In this document: positions 24,147-32,784 of the stretch, in pieces
Layout: each line of letters begins with the position of its first letter
How positions within the stretch are numbered: the stretch's first letter is position 1
NCBI GenBank assembly: GCA_900542445.1
Contig: UQNN01000010.1
Span: forward strand, 22,894-86,893
Direction: 5' to 3'
Source of the DNA: an uncultured Eubacteriales bacterium
GTDB lineage: Bacteria > Bacillota > Clostridia > Christensenellales > Aristaeellaceae
Length of the DNA stretch: 64,000 nt
The notes under the pieces: generated by a model
Databases searched by the model: none
What the model was told of the DNA's origin: nothing
Seen by the model: the letters and a program-made list of their open reading frames with translations, nothing else
Made by a program: the position numbers and the translations under genes

Positions 24147-25412
24147 ATGAAAAAGATGATCGCATGCCTGTTGACGTTCGCGCTGGCGCTGACCGCCGTT
24201 TGCGCGATGGCCGAAGGCTCCCTGACCTTCTCCTGGTGGGGCGGAGATGCCCGCCACGAAGCGACCCAGCAGGCTGTCGAGGCTTTCAAGGCCGCGACCG
24301 GCATCGATGTGCAGTGCACGTACAGCGCGTGGAGCGGCTGGGAAGACAAGATGAGCCAGTATTTCGCTTCTGATTCCGCTTTCGACGTGAACCAGATCAA
24401 CTGGAACTGGCTGTACTCCTTCACCAACGCGGACGGCTCCAGCAAGTTCTACGACCTCAACCAGGTTGCGGACGTGATCGACCTGTCCCAGTTCAGTGAG
24501 AAGGCTCTCGCCCAGTGCACCATCGACGGTCAGCTGCTGGCGATCCCGGTTTCCATGACCGGCCGTATCTTCTACTGGAACAAGACCACCTTCGAGAAGG
24601 CCGGTCTTGAGACCCCGACCACGCTGGCCGACCTGATGGCCGCCGGCCCGGTGTTCGCCGAGAAGCTGGGCGACGACTATTACCCGCTGGCGCTGGGCGC
24701 TTACGACAAGATGATCCTGATGGTGTACTACGTCGAGAGCGTGTACGGCAAGGATTGGGTTGTCGATGGCCAGCTGAACTACACGACCGAGGAAATCGCC
24801 AAGGGTCTTGAGTTCATCCAGAGCCTGGAAGACAACCACGTCATCCCGACCGCCCAGACCCTCACCGGCGACGGCGCAGACAGCTTGGACAAGAACCCCA
24901 AGTGGATGGAAGGCAAGTATGCCGGCATCTTCGAGTGGGATTCCTCCGCGAGCAAGTTTGAGAAGGCTCTGAACGAGGGCCAGGAATTCTTTGTCGGCAA
25001 CTACTTCGCCGATATGGGCGAGTATCACGGCGGCTTCACCAAGGTTTCCCTGGCGCTGGCCATCTCCAACACGGCGGCGGACAAGAACGCGGCGGCTCAG
25101 CTGATCGAGTTCCTGCTCAACAGCGACGAGGGCGCGAAGCTGATGAAGAGCGAGCGCGGCATCCCGCTGAGCAAGAAGGCCAACGAGCTCTGCGCGCAGG
25201 AAGGCCTGCTCAACGCGAAGGTCGCCGAGGCGAACGCGAAGGTGCTCGACTGGTGCTCCAACAAGCTGGACCCGAAGTTCGAGAGCAGCGCGCTCAAGAG
25301 CAGCGACGGCGTGTACTATGACGTGATGGACGGTCTCTCCTACAAGGATTACTCCATTGAGGAAGCCGCTCAGGCGCTCTGCGACGGCATCACCGAAGTG
25401 CTGGCCAAGTAA
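24147..25412 (+). CDS. CUT1-family sugar-binding protein
   Basis: 421 residues from MKKMIACLLT, with AAAGGAGAG upstream; a GTG directly before the ATG is a possible alternative. Signal peptide of about 22 residues ending AMA. 'SLTFSWWGGDARHEATQQAV' begins the mature family-1 binding fold, with 'MTGRIFYWNKTTFEKAGLET' and a C-terminal 'DYSIEEAAQALCDGITEVLA'. It captures oligosaccharides for the two permeases that follow. Context with GH28/GH105 suggests oligogalacturonides or rhamnogalacturonan fragments. Codons lean to ACC/GCC, as expected of a highly expressed gene. Confidence 0.9.
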   Translation: MKKMIACLLTFALALTAVCAMAEGSLTFSWWGGDARHEATQQAVEAFKAATGIDVQCTYSAWSGWEDKMSQYFASDSAFDVNQINWNWLYSFTNADGSSKFYDLNQVADVIDLSQFSEKALAQCTIDGQLLAIPVSMTGRIFYWNKTTFEKAGLETPTTLADLMAAGPVFAEKLGDDYYPLALGAYDKMILMVYYVESVYGKDWVVDGQLNYTTEEIAKGLEFIQSLEDNHVIPTAQTLTGDGADSLDKNPKWMEGKYAGIFEWDSSASKFEKALNEGQEFFVGNYFADMGEYHGGFTKVSLALAISNTAADKNAAAQLIEFLLNSDEGAKLMKSERGIPLSKKANELCAQEGLLNAKVAEANAKVLDWCSNKLDPKFESSALKSSDGVYYDVMDGLSYKDYSIEEAAQALCDGITEVLAK

Positions 25413-25426
25413 TTTCCAAATCGATA

Positions 25427-25466
25427 ATCGGAGCGGCTTGGCGGATGTTAAGCCGCTCTGATTTGT
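25427..25466 (+). terminator. Hairpin between binding protein and permeases
   Basis: ATCGGAGCGGCTT pairs with AAGCCGCTCTGAT, followed by TTGTATTATTT. Likely a partial terminator that makes the binding protein more abundant than the permeases. Confidence 0.7.
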
Positions 25467-25495
25467 ATTATTTATGAAGGGAAGGGGGAGATTCC

Positions 25496-26437
25496 ATGAC
25501 GAATGGATCTTCCGCCGCGCGCCAGGACCTCAGAAGGCGGCGCGGGCTGAGCAAGCTGGAGCAGGGCTACATGGGCTTTATCCTGATCCTGCCGTGGCTG
25601 ATCGGCTTCTGCATCTTTAAGCTCTATCCGTTCGTGTCCTCGCTGGTATACAGCTTCACGGATTACGATCTGTTCAAGGGCGTGCAGAATGTCGTCGGTT
25701 TCCAGAACTACATCGACGCGTTTACCAAGCCTAAGAACGTCAAGGCGCTGCAAGTGACCTTCACTTACGCGTTTATGACCGTTCCGCTCAAGCTGATTTT
25801 CGCGCTGTTCATCGCCTACATCCTCAATTTCAAAATCAAGGGCGTGGGTCTGTTCCGCACGGCGTACTATGTGCCTTCCATTTTGGGCGGCTCGGTGGCC
25901 ATCGCGGTGCTGTGGAAAGCGCTGTTTAAAAACGACGGCGTCATCAACACGATTCTGGCGATGCTCGGTTTTGAATCCATCAATTTCCTGGCGGATAAGA
26001 ACTGGGCGCTGTTCATCATCTGTCTGCTGCGCGTGTGGCAGTTCGGTTCGGCGATGGTGCTGTTCCTCGCGGCGCTCAAGGGCGTGCCGGAGGATCTCTA
26101 CGAGGCGGCTTCCATCGACGGCGCGACCAAGGGCCGCCAGTTCCTCTCCATCACCATTCCGCTGATTTCCCCGGTCATCTTCTATAACCTGGTGACGCAG
26201 CTGGTGCAGGCGTTCCAGGAGTTCAACGGCCCGTACATCATCACCAACGGCGGCCCGCGCAACGCGACGACGCTGATTTCCGTCATCGTGTACAACACGG
26301 CTTTCAAGGATTACAAGGTGGGCATGTCCTCCGCGATGGCGTGGGTCATGTTCGTGATCGTGATGGTGTTGACGGTGATCGCCTTTGTCAGCCAGAAGAA
26401 GTGGGTCTACTATTCCGACGACGATGGGAGGGGCTAA
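25496..26437 (+). CDS. CUT1 sugar ABC permease, MalF-like
   Basis: 313 residues, RBS AAGGGAAGGGGGAG. Six predicted helices with the start 'YMGFILILPWLIGFCIFKLY'. The EAA loop that contacts the ATPase is 'EAASIDGATKGRQFLSITIP'. It forms the channel with the next gene product. No ATPase gene is present, so a shared MsmX-type ATPase encoded elsewhere must energise it, a common arrangement in Bacillota. Confidence 0.92.
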   Translation: MTNGSSAARQDLRRRRGLSKLEQGYMGFILILPWLIGFCIFKLYPFVSSLVYSFTDYDLFKGVQNVVGFQNYIDAFTKPKNVKALQVTFTYAFMTVPLKLIFALFIAYILNFKIKGVGLFRTAYYVPSILGGSVAIAVLWKALFKNDGVINTILAMLGFESINFLADKNWALFIICLLRVWQFGSAMVLFLAALKGVPEDLYEAASIDGATKGRQFLSITIPLISPVIFYNLVTQLVQAFQEFNGPYIITNGGPRNATTLISVIVYNTAFKDYKVGMSSAMAWVMFVIVMVLTVIAFVSQKKWVYYSDDDGRG

Positions 26438-26440
26438 GAG

Positions 26441-27487
26441 ATGAGCATCATTGGCATCGTTTTTCTCGTCCTGAGCATCGTGCTGTTGGGGCTGGGCTTC
26501 TACGGCGCGTCCGTCGATGTGGTCAGCGCAGTCGGTCTGGCGGAATCCATCGGGCAGATGAAGAACTTTTATTTTCTGCTCGGCGGCCTGATTCTCTTCA
26601 TCGTGCTTTACCGCACGGCGTTCGCCAAGGCAAGCCTGCGCGTGCAGCACGCGATGAGCACCACCATCCGCTACATCATCCTCATCGGCGTGGGCGTGTT
26701 CATGGTCTATCCGCTGCTGTGGATGATCAGCGCCACGTTTAAGGACAACAACGAGATTTTCTCCACCCTGAGCCTCATCCCGACCCGCCCGACGATGGAG
26801 GGCTACAAGGCCGCGATGAACAACTACGGCGGCGATATCAACATCTGGCAGGCCATGCTGAATACGTATAAATACGTCATCCCGAAGGTGATCTTCACGG
26901 TCATCTCTTCGACGATTACGGCTTACGGATTTGGCCGCTTCCGCTTCCGCGGGCGCAACTTCCTGTTCGCGGTGCTGATGGCGACGCTGTTCCTGCCGCA
27001 GGTCGTGCTGAATATTCCGCAGTTCCTGATGTACCGCAACTTCGGCTGGGTCGATTCGCCGTATTATCTGGCGCTGATCGTGCCGACGCTGTTCGCGCAG
27101 GAGACGTATTTCGTCTACATGCTGATTCAGTTCATGCGCAACATCCCGCGTGAGCTGGATGAGGCGGCGAAGATCGACGGCTGCAACATCATGCAGACGC
27201 TGGTGCTGGTGCTCGTGCCGATGCTTTGGCCGGCGATGGTCTCTGCGGGTCTGTTCCAGTTCATGTGGTCGTCTAACGACTTCATGGGCCCGCTGCTTTA
27301 CGTCAACAGCCCGGCGCGCTACCCGGCGACGCTGTTTGTGCGCATGAGCATGGACGCGGACAGCGGCTTCGCGTGGAACCGCGTGATGGCGGTTTCCCTG
27401 ATTTCCATCATCCCGTCGCTGGTCGTGTTCTTCCTCGCGCAGAGGCAGTTCATGGACGGCGTGACGGCCGGCGCCGTCAAGGGTTGA
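26441..27487 (+). CDS. CUT1 sugar ABC permease, MalG-like
   Basis: 348 residues, three bases after the MalF-like gene. The EAA loop is 'RELDEAAKIDGCNIMQTLVL'; the C-terminus 'FLAQRQFMDGVTAGAVKG' is the usual MalG tail. It is longer than average (about 280) because two extra N-terminal hydrophobic segments (residues 1-60, 'IIGIVFLVLSIVLLGLGFYG') precede the normal start of the fold. Their function is unknown. It pairs with the preceding permease. Confidence 0.92.
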   Translation: MSIIGIVFLVLSIVLLGLGFYGASVDVVSAVGLAESIGQMKNFYFLLGGLILFIVLYRTAFAKASLRVQHAMSTTIRYIILIGVGVFMVYPLLWMISATFKDNNEIFSTLSLIPTRPTMEGYKAAMNNYGGDINIWQAMLNTYKYVIPKVIFTVISSTITAYGFGRFRFRGRNFLFAVLMATLFLPQVVLNIPQFLMYRNFGWVDSPYYLALIVPTLFAQETYFVYMLIQFMRNIPRELDEAAKIDGCNIMQTLVLVLVPMLWPAMVSAGLFQFMWSSNDFMGPLLYVNSPARYPATLFVRMSMDADSGFAWNRVMAVSLISIIPSLVVFFLAQRQFMDGVTAGAVKG

Positions 27488-27512
27488 CGCCTGATTTTTC
27501 TCCGATTCGCTG

Positions 27513-27543
27513 GCGCGTCTCTGTGGACAGGGGCGCGCTTTTT
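27513..27543 (+). terminator. Terminator of the pectin-fragment importer operon
   Basis: GCGCGTCTCTG and CAGGGGCGCGC pair (with wobbles) around TGGA and are followed by TTTTT. Confidence 0.75.
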
Positions 27544-27659
27544 CCATATGAGATCGGCAATGGCGGATTGTCAGGGTGATGAAGCGCGACGACGCGCCGA
27601 CGGACGCGGAGAATCTGCGTGCGGCAGAAAGCCGAAAACAGAGCGTTTTTACCCTGCGC

Positions 27660-27729
27660 TTTCGCGAAACGGCAGAGAAAAGAGAAATTCGCGAAAAGTC
27701 TTTTCTTTTCGACAAAAATGGGCTACAAT
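27660..27729 (+). promoter_or_regulatory. Tandem palindromes and -10 box upstream of the ECF operon
   Basis: TTTCGCGAAA (27660-27669) and TTCGCGAA (27688-27695) repeat 28 bases apart. A TACAAT -10 lies at 27724-27729, with no clear -35. The rest of the gap 27544-27796 holds no gene or riboswitch I can recognise. Confidence 0.45.
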
Positions 27730-27796
27730 AGAGGGCGGTTATCGGCATTTCCCCGGTTTCCCGGGTTGAAAGCAAAATACGGAGGAGGAAATCATC

Positions 27797-28348
27797 ATGA
27801 ACAACAAAAATTCGGTCAAGACGGTTGTGGCCGTGGCCATCGGCGCGGCGCTGTTCTTTGTGCTCGGCCGCTTTGTGGCGATCCCCAGCGGCATTCCGAA
27901 TACGAACATCAGCCTGCAATATGCGGTGCTCGGTCTGCTGGCGGCGATGTACGGCCCGGTGGCGGGCGGCCTGATCGGCTTTATCGGCCACACGCTGATT
28001 GACATGAGCTGGGGCGGCAGCCCGTGGTGGAGCTGGGTGATCGCGTCCACGTTTGTGGGCATCGTGGTCGGCCTGTTTGCCAAGAAGCTGAACGTCAACG
28101 AGGGCGAGTTTAGCAAGAAGGACGTTGTGACCTACGCCATCGCCAACGTGATCGCGCATGCGGTGGCGTGGATCGGCGTTGCGCCGGTGCTGGACATTCT
28201 GATTTATGCCGAGCCGGTGGACAAGGTTTTTGCGCAGGGCGCGATGGCGGCGGTCGCCAACATTCTGACGGCGGTGATCGTCGGCGCGCTGTTGATTGCG
28301 GCTTATACCAAGACCATTGCCAAGAAGGGCTCCTTGGAAAAGCAGTAA
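27797..28348 (+). CDS. ECF transporter S component, UPF0397 type
   Basis: 183 residues, RBS GGAGGAGG. Five to six helices: 'VVAVAIGAALFFVLGRFVAI', 'LQYAVLGLLAAMYGPVAGGL', 'GFIGHTLIDMSWGGSPWWSW' and so on, the UPF0397 pattern. S components bind a vitamin or other micronutrient and dock with the EcfA/EcfT energising module that follows. The substrate of UPF0397 members is not settled to my knowledge, and no enzyme gene here points to one. Confidence 0.85.
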   Translation: MNNKNSVKTVVAVAIGAALFFVLGRFVAIPSGIPNTNISLQYAVLGLLAAMYGPVAGGLIGFIGHTLIDMSWGGSPWWSWVIASTFVGIVVGLFAKKLNVNEGEFSKKDVVTYAIANVIAHAVAWIGVAPVLDILIYAEPVDKVFAQGAMAAVANILTAVIVGALLIAAYTKTIAKKGSLEKQ

Positions 28349-28368
28349 GGCCGGATACAATCATCATC

Positions 28369-28400
28369 AAAAGGCGGGTCAAGTTCGATCCGCCTTTTCC
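28369..28400 (+). terminator. Hairpin between S component and ATPase genes
   Basis: AAAAGGCGGGTC pairs with GATCCGCCTTTT around AAGTTC. It is terminator-like and probably leaky, since the downstream ATPase and EcfT genes complete the transporter. Confidence 0.7.
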
Positions 28401-28430
28401 AGTTCAAGGTTCAGATCAGGAGGGGCTTTC

Positions 28431-30143
28431 ATGGAGCCGATTATTTCCTTCCGGGATTTCAGCTTTCAATACCGGGCGCAGAAGGAGCCGACTGTCCGTC
28501 ACATCAATCTGGATATCATGCCGGGCGAGCGGGTGCTGATTGCCGGGCCGTCCGGTAGCGGCAAAAGCACGCTGGGCAACTGCATCAACGGGCTGATTCC
28601 CTTCAGCTATCCGGGCGAAGTGAGCGGCAGTCTGGTGGTTGACGGCGTAAACGCGCCGCAGAGCAGCATTTTTGAACTTTCCGCGCATGTCGGCACGGTG
28701 CTGCAAGACCCGGACGGCCAGTTTATCGGCTTGACGGTGGCGGAAGACATCGCCTTTGCGCTGGAAAACAGCTGCACGCCGCAGAAAGAGATGCACGAAA
28801 TTACGCGCAGGGCGGCCGAGCTGGTGCACATCGAGGACCATCTGGATTACGCGCCGCACGAGCTTTCCGGCGGGCAGAAGCAGCGCGTCAGCCTTGCGGG
28901 CGTGATGGTCGATCAGGTGAAGATTCTTCTGTTTGACGAGCCGCTGGCGAACCTCGACCCCGCGGCTGGCAAGCAGACGATGGAGCTGATTGACGACATC
29001 CAGCGGCAGACGGAAACCACGGTGCTCATCATCGAGCATCGATTGGAAGACGTGCTTTGGCGCAACGTGGACAGAATCATCCTTGTGAACGACGGCGAAA
29101 TCGTTGCGGATATGAAGCCGGATGAGCTGCTTTCCACCGACTTACTGCAAAAGAACGGCATTCGCGAGCCACTGTATGTCACCGCGCTGCGCTATGCGGG
29201 TGTGGAAGTGACGGCGGCAAAACATCCGGGCCATCTGCCGGATTTGAAGCTGGAAAAAGCGGACGGGCGGCGCGTGCGCGACTGGTTTTTGGGCGCGCCG
29301 GAAGCAGGGCAGGCGGCGCGGAAACCGCCGTTGCTGACCGTGAGCGACGTTTCCTTTGGCTACACGAAAGAGCGGAAGAATCTGGAACACATCTCCTTTT
29401 CGGTGAGCGGGGGCGAAATGCTGGCGATCGTCGGGCGAAACGGCGCGGGCAAATCGACCCTTTCCAAGCTGATCTGCGGATTTGAAACGCCGGACAGCGG
29501 CACGATCAGCCTGAACGGGCGCGACCTGAAGGACGACAGCATCCGCGAACGCGCGGGACAGATCGGCTACGTGATGCAGAACCCGAACCAGATGATTTCC
29601 AAGGTCATGATCTATGACGAAGTGGCGCTGGGGCTTTCGCGCTCCTGCCTGAGCGAAGCCGAGATCCGCGAAAAGGTGGAAGAGACGCTCAAAATCTGCG
29701 GGCTGTATCCCTTCCGCAACTGGCCGATTTCCGCGCTTTCCTTTGGACAGAAGAAGCGCGTGACCATCGCCAGCGTGCTGGCGATGGGGCCGAAGATCAT
29801 CATCCTCGACGAGCCGACCGCCGGACAGGATTTTTTCCACTACACGGAGATCATGGAGTTTCTGCGTTCTCTCAACGCCCTCGGCGTGACCGTCATCATG
29901 ATCACCCACGACATGCACCTGATGCTGGAATACACGACCCGCGCGCTGGTGTTCAGCGACGGGCGTTTGATTGCGGACGCCGTGCCCGCCGCCGTGCTCT
30001 GCGACAGCGGACTGGTGGAACGGGCGGCGCTCAAGGAGACGAGCCTGTTTGCGCTGGCTTCCCTGTGCGGCATAGACGAACCGGTGCGCTTTGTGGAGCG
30101 ATTTATTGAAACCGACAGGGAGGTGCGCAGCCGTGGCCGCTAA
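28431..30143 (+). CDS. ECF transporter ATPase, two ABC domains fused
   Basis: 570 residues from MEPIISFRDF with TCAGGAGGGG upstream; an in-frame start at 28296 would cross the terminator hairpin. Domain 1: Walker A 'GPSGSGKST', signature 'LSGGQKQRVS', Walker B 'ILLFDEPLANLD'. Domain 2: 'GRNGAGKST', 'LSFGQKKRVT' (a variant signature), 'IIILDEPTAGQD'. The fusion replaces the usual EcfA1/EcfA2 pair. It drives the S component encoded upstream and the EcfT encoded downstream, which overlaps by 11 bases. Confidence 0.93.
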   Translation: MEPIISFRDFSFQYRAQKEPTVRHINLDIMPGERVLIAGPSGSGKSTLGNCINGLIPFSYPGEVSGSLVVDGVNAPQSSIFELSAHVGTVLQDPDGQFIGLTVAEDIAFALENSCTPQKEMHEITRRAAELVHIEDHLDYAPHELSGGQKQRVSLAGVMVDQVKILLFDEPLANLDPAAGKQTMELIDDIQRQTETTVLIIEHRLEDVLWRNVDRIILVNDGEIVADMKPDELLSTDLLQKNGIREPLYVTALRYAGVEVTAAKHPGHLPDLKLEKADGRRVRDWFLGAPEAGQAARKPPLLTVSDVSFGYTKERKNLEHISFSVSGGEMLAIVGRNGAGKSTLSKLICGFETPDSGTISLNGRDLKDDSIRERAGQIGYVMQNPNQMISKVMIYDEVALGLSRSCLSEAEIREKVEETLKICGLYPFRNWPISALSFGQKKRVTIASVLAMGPKIIILDEPTAGQDFFHYTEIMEFLRSLNALGVTVIMITHDMHLMLEYTTRALVFSDGRLIADAVPAAVLCDSGLVERAALKETSLFALASLCGIDEPVRFVERFIETDREVRSRGR

Positions 30144-30972
30144 GACCGTTCTCAATTATCTGCCGCGAAAGAGCGTCGTACATGAGCTGACGGGCACAAC
30201 CAAGCTGGTGTTCTTTCTGCTGTTCACCTTTGCCAGCATGATGACCTATGACACGCGTGTGCTGCTGGCGCTCCTGCTGGTAAGTGTGGGCATTTTCCGC
30301 CTGAGCAAAATCCGTTTCAGCGAAGTGCGGTTCATGATGACCTTTACACTCGTGTTCCTTGTGCTCAACAACCTGTTCATCTTTCTGTTCAATCCGGATC
30401 AGGGCACGGCGCTTTACGGTACGCGGCACGTGCTTTTCCACCTGTTCTGGCGGTATGACCTGACGCAGGAGCAGCTGTTTTACATGCTGAATATCTCGCT
30501 CAAGTATTTTGTTTCCCTGCCGATTGCGATCCTGTTCATTTCCGCGACCAATCCGAGCGAGTTTGCCGCCAGCCTGAGCAGCATCGGCGTGAGCTATCGC
30601 GTGAGCTATTCCGTCGCGCTGGCGCTGCGGTATATTCCCGATATCCAGCGGGATTACCACGCCATCAGCCAGGCTCAGCAGGCGCGCGGCATCGAGCTGG
30701 GCAAAAAGGAAAAGCTGCTCATGCGGCTCAAAAATTCCGTCAACATTCTGCTGCCGTTGATCCTGTCTAGCTTGCAGCGCATCGATGTGATTTCCAGCGC
30801 GATGGAACTGCGCGGCTTTGGCAAAGATAAAAAGAAGCGCACGTGGTACATGAAGCGCCCGATGAAGCGGAACGATTTTATCGCCATCGCATTGGGCGCG
30901 CTGCTGCTGGCGTTCAGCCTTGGCATGATCGCGGCAAACGGCGGCAGATTCTGGAATCCGTTTGCACAGTGA
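30133..30972 (+). CDS. ECF transporter transmembrane component EcfT
   Basis: 279 residues with a GTG start at 30133; GGGAGGTG seven bases upstream supports it. Four to five helices. The ATPase-coupling motif appears as 'AISQAQQARGIELGKKEK' and 'ISSAMELRGFGKDKKKRTWY', the two A-R-G-type signatures of EcfT. It links the ATPase to the S component. Confidence 0.92.
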   Translation: MAAKTVLNYLPRKSVVHELTGTTKLVFFLLFTFASMMTYDTRVLLALLLVSVGIFRLSKIRFSEVRFMMTFTLVFLVLNNLFIFLFNPDQGTALYGTRHVLFHLFWRYDLTQEQLFYMLNISLKYFVSLPIAILFISATNPSEFAASLSSIGVSYRVSYSVALALRYIPDIQRDYHAISQAQQARGIELGKKEKLLMRLKNSVNILLPLILSSLQRIDVISSAMELRGFGKDKKKRTWYMKRPMKRNDFIAIALGALLLAFSLGMIAANGGRFWNPFAQ

Positions 30973-31071
30973 CGCATTGAACGGAGGCGGCAAGGCGGAG
31001 AATTATAACATTGCAGCAGTATTTTATTGAAAGCCTTGCAAAACAGGCATAGATTTGTTAAAACGGCAGTT

Positions 31072-31293
31072 ATGATGCTGTTTGAAAAGATGAATGCGGC
31101 CATGCGCCACAGCGCGGAAGAGGGCAAAAAGCGCCGCGAGCTGGACGCGCAGAAAAACGGCGGAATGCGTGCCGAACTTGAGCGGGGCGACATGTGCGCC
31201 ATGCTGATTTCTGCATTCCTGACGATTGTGCCGGTCGTCGGGGGGCTGGTGCTGCTGATGGCGCTGGTCGCCTATGTCGCGGTGATTCACTAA
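31072..31293 (+). CDS. Small membrane protein, hypothetical
   Basis: 73 residues from MMLFEKMNAA. A charged N-terminal half ('SAEEGKKRRELDAQKNGG') precedes one long hydrophobic segment (about 48-72, 'MLISAFLTIVPVVGGLVLLM'). A possible promoter, TTGAAA-17-TAGATT (31027-31055), lies just upstream, but no clear ribosome binding site is visible. No family recognised. Confidence 0.4.
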   Translation: MMLFEKMNAAMRHSAEEGKKRRELDAQKNGGMRAELERGDMCAMLISAFLTIVPVVGGLVLLMALVAYVAVIH

Positions 31294-31299
31294 AGAAAT

Positions 31300-31500
31300 C
31301 GCCGACGCTGCCGGAAGGACGCCGCATTTTCACGGCGGGGGGCGCATGCGGCAGATTTACATCATGAAAAAGGCGGAAGATATCCATGAAGCTATTCGTG
31401 GCCTGCCACCACGTGCTGCCCGAAAAGCATCAGTAATTTAGGAAGGAGCCTTCTTTGCCGGTCGAATGGGAGAGGGCTTCTTCTCATTTGCAAAGGAGAT
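31300..31500 (+). other. Leader region with two overlapping mini-ORFs and a hairpin
   Basis: A stem CTGCCG.../...CGGCAG (about 31309-31355) encloses an inner CCGC/GCGG-type hairpin. Two tiny frames follow: 31364-31441 (25 codons) and 31386-31436 (16 codons, MKLFVACHHVLPEKHQ). Either may be a remnant or a leader peptide; neither is supported as a gene. AAGGAG for the cupin gene ends the region. Confidence 0.3.
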
Positions 31501-31507
31501 TGGAAAT

Positions 31508-31858
31508 ATGGTACGCAAGAGCGAAGAAAAGCAGGTTGTGACCAAACCGGCTCCGTTTAACGGCGTGGGCGAAATCACCGTCCGGAGTCTGCTCAACGGC
31601 CCGGAGGAAATGAGTCAGAAGGGCCGCGTTTTCGGCCATACGACGGTGTATCCGGGGGCGGCCATCGGCTACCACGTTCACCACGGGGACAGCGAGACGT
31701 ATTACATTCTCAGCGGCACGGGACGCTACAACGACAACGGCACGATGACCACCGTGACCGCGGGCGATGTGACCTATACCGCGCCGGGCGAGGGCCACGG
31801 CATCGAGTGCATCAGCGACGAGCCGATCGAGATGATTGCGCTTATCCTCTATGAATAA
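31508..31858 (+). CDS. Cupin-domain protein
   Basis: 116 residues, AAAGGAG nine bases upstream. Single beta-barrel with cupin motif 1 'GYHVHHGDSETYYILSGTGR' (H-x-H, then E) and motif 2 'YTAPGEGHGIECISDEP' (metal His). Such small cupins are metal-dependent sugar or acid isomerases, or ligand sensors. It heads a run of small-molecule enzymes on the same strand. Confidence 0.85.
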   Translation: MVRKSEEKQVVTKPAPFNGVGEITVRSLLNGPEEMSQKGRVFGHTTVYPGAAIGYHVHHGDSETYYILSGTGRYNDNGTMTTVTAGDVTYTAPGEGHGIECISDEPIEMIALILYE

Positions 31859-31915
31859 GCGCGGAAGTCTCCCGGACAAAAATCTGATTTGGCACGAAAA
31901 CGGAGACAAAACGGA

Positions 31916-32755
31916 ATGATATACCTGATCTTGGCGGTGACCAGCAGCATGCTGGTATCCGTAATCATGCGCGTGAGCGAAAAATATATCCACAACAACA
32001 TCACCATGCTGGCCTCCAACTACCTGATGTGTTCGGTTCTGGCGGCGATCTGCACGGGCACGTGGAACCTTTTCCCGGTTTCGGCGGAGGGTTTTCCGTT
32101 CAGCGTCGGGCTTGGCCTGATCAGCGGCCTGTTCTATATGGGCAGTTTCATGCTGCTGCAATGGAACGTCAAGACCAACGGCATTGTGCTCTCTTCGATG
32201 TTCATGAAGCTGGGCGTGATGGTGCCCACGCTGATGGCGATTCTCGTCTTTGGCGAAGTGCCCAAGGCCGTGCAGGTGATCGGCATGATTGTAGCGCTTG
32301 CGGCCATCCTGCTGATTAACCTGGAAAAAGGCAGCGGCAAGGCGGCCAGCAGCCTGGGTCTGGTGCTGCTGCTGGTGGCGGGCGGCGCGACGGACGCGAT
32401 GTCCAAGGTTTATGAGGAACTGGGCGTCAGCGCGCTGAAAAACCATTTTCTGCTCTACACGTTCATGATGGCGTTTGCGCTGTGTATCGTGGTTTGTCTG
32501 GTGAAAAAGCAGGGCGTGACGAAAGAGGACGTTGGGTTCGGTCTGGTGATCGGCATTCCGAATTTCTGCTCGGCGCTGTTCCTGCTGCTCTCGCTGGCGG
32601 ATATCCCCGCGATGATCGCGTATCCGACATACAGCGTCGCGGCCATCGTCATGGTGACGCTTGTGGGCGTGATCTTCTTTAAGGAAAAACTCAGCCGCAG
32701 GCAGATTCTTTCCATGTTTATGATTTTTGCGGCCCTGGTGCTGCTGAATATTTAA
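31916..32755 (+). CDS. DMT/EamA-family permease
   Basis: 279 residues from MIYLILAVTS. Ten hydrophobic helices in two five-helix repeats, typical of drug/metabolite transporters ('NNITMLASNYLMCSVLAAIC', 'KEKLSRRQILSMFMIFAALV' at the end). Direction and substrate are unknown; its place among catabolic enzymes suggests uptake or efflux of their substrate. A good ribosome binding site is not obvious, so the start is less certain. Confidence 0.82.
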   Translation: MIYLILAVTSSMLVSVIMRVSEKYIHNNITMLASNYLMCSVLAAICTGTWNLFPVSAEGFPFSVGLGLISGLFYMGSFMLLQWNVKTNGIVLSSMFMKLGVMVPTLMAILVFGEVPKAVQVIGMIVALAAILLINLEKGSGKAASSLGLVLLLVAGGATDAMSKVYEELGVSALKNHFLLYTFMMAFALCIVVCLVKKQGVTKEDVGFGLVIGIPNFCSALFLLLSLADIPAMIAYPTYSVAAIVMVTLVGVIFFKEKLSRRQILSMFMIFAALVLLNI

Positions 32756-32784
32756 AGGTTTCACTGACGAAGGAGGATGATTTC

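Noticed and set aside
22992..25028. Minus-strand frame of about 680 codons spanning GH105 and the binding protein
   Set aside because: It crosses a perfect plus-strand promoter and two well-supported genes.
27544..27796. Possible vitamin riboswitch before the ECF S component
   Set aside because: No TPP, FMN, cobalamin or preQ1 consensus segments could be found; only palindromes and a -10 box.
25472..28360. A very long open frame on the minus strand (over 900 codons)
   Set aside because: It is antisense to two clear permease genes and an ECF S component, is rich in His/Arg/Gln with no domain, and arises from GC-rich codon positions.
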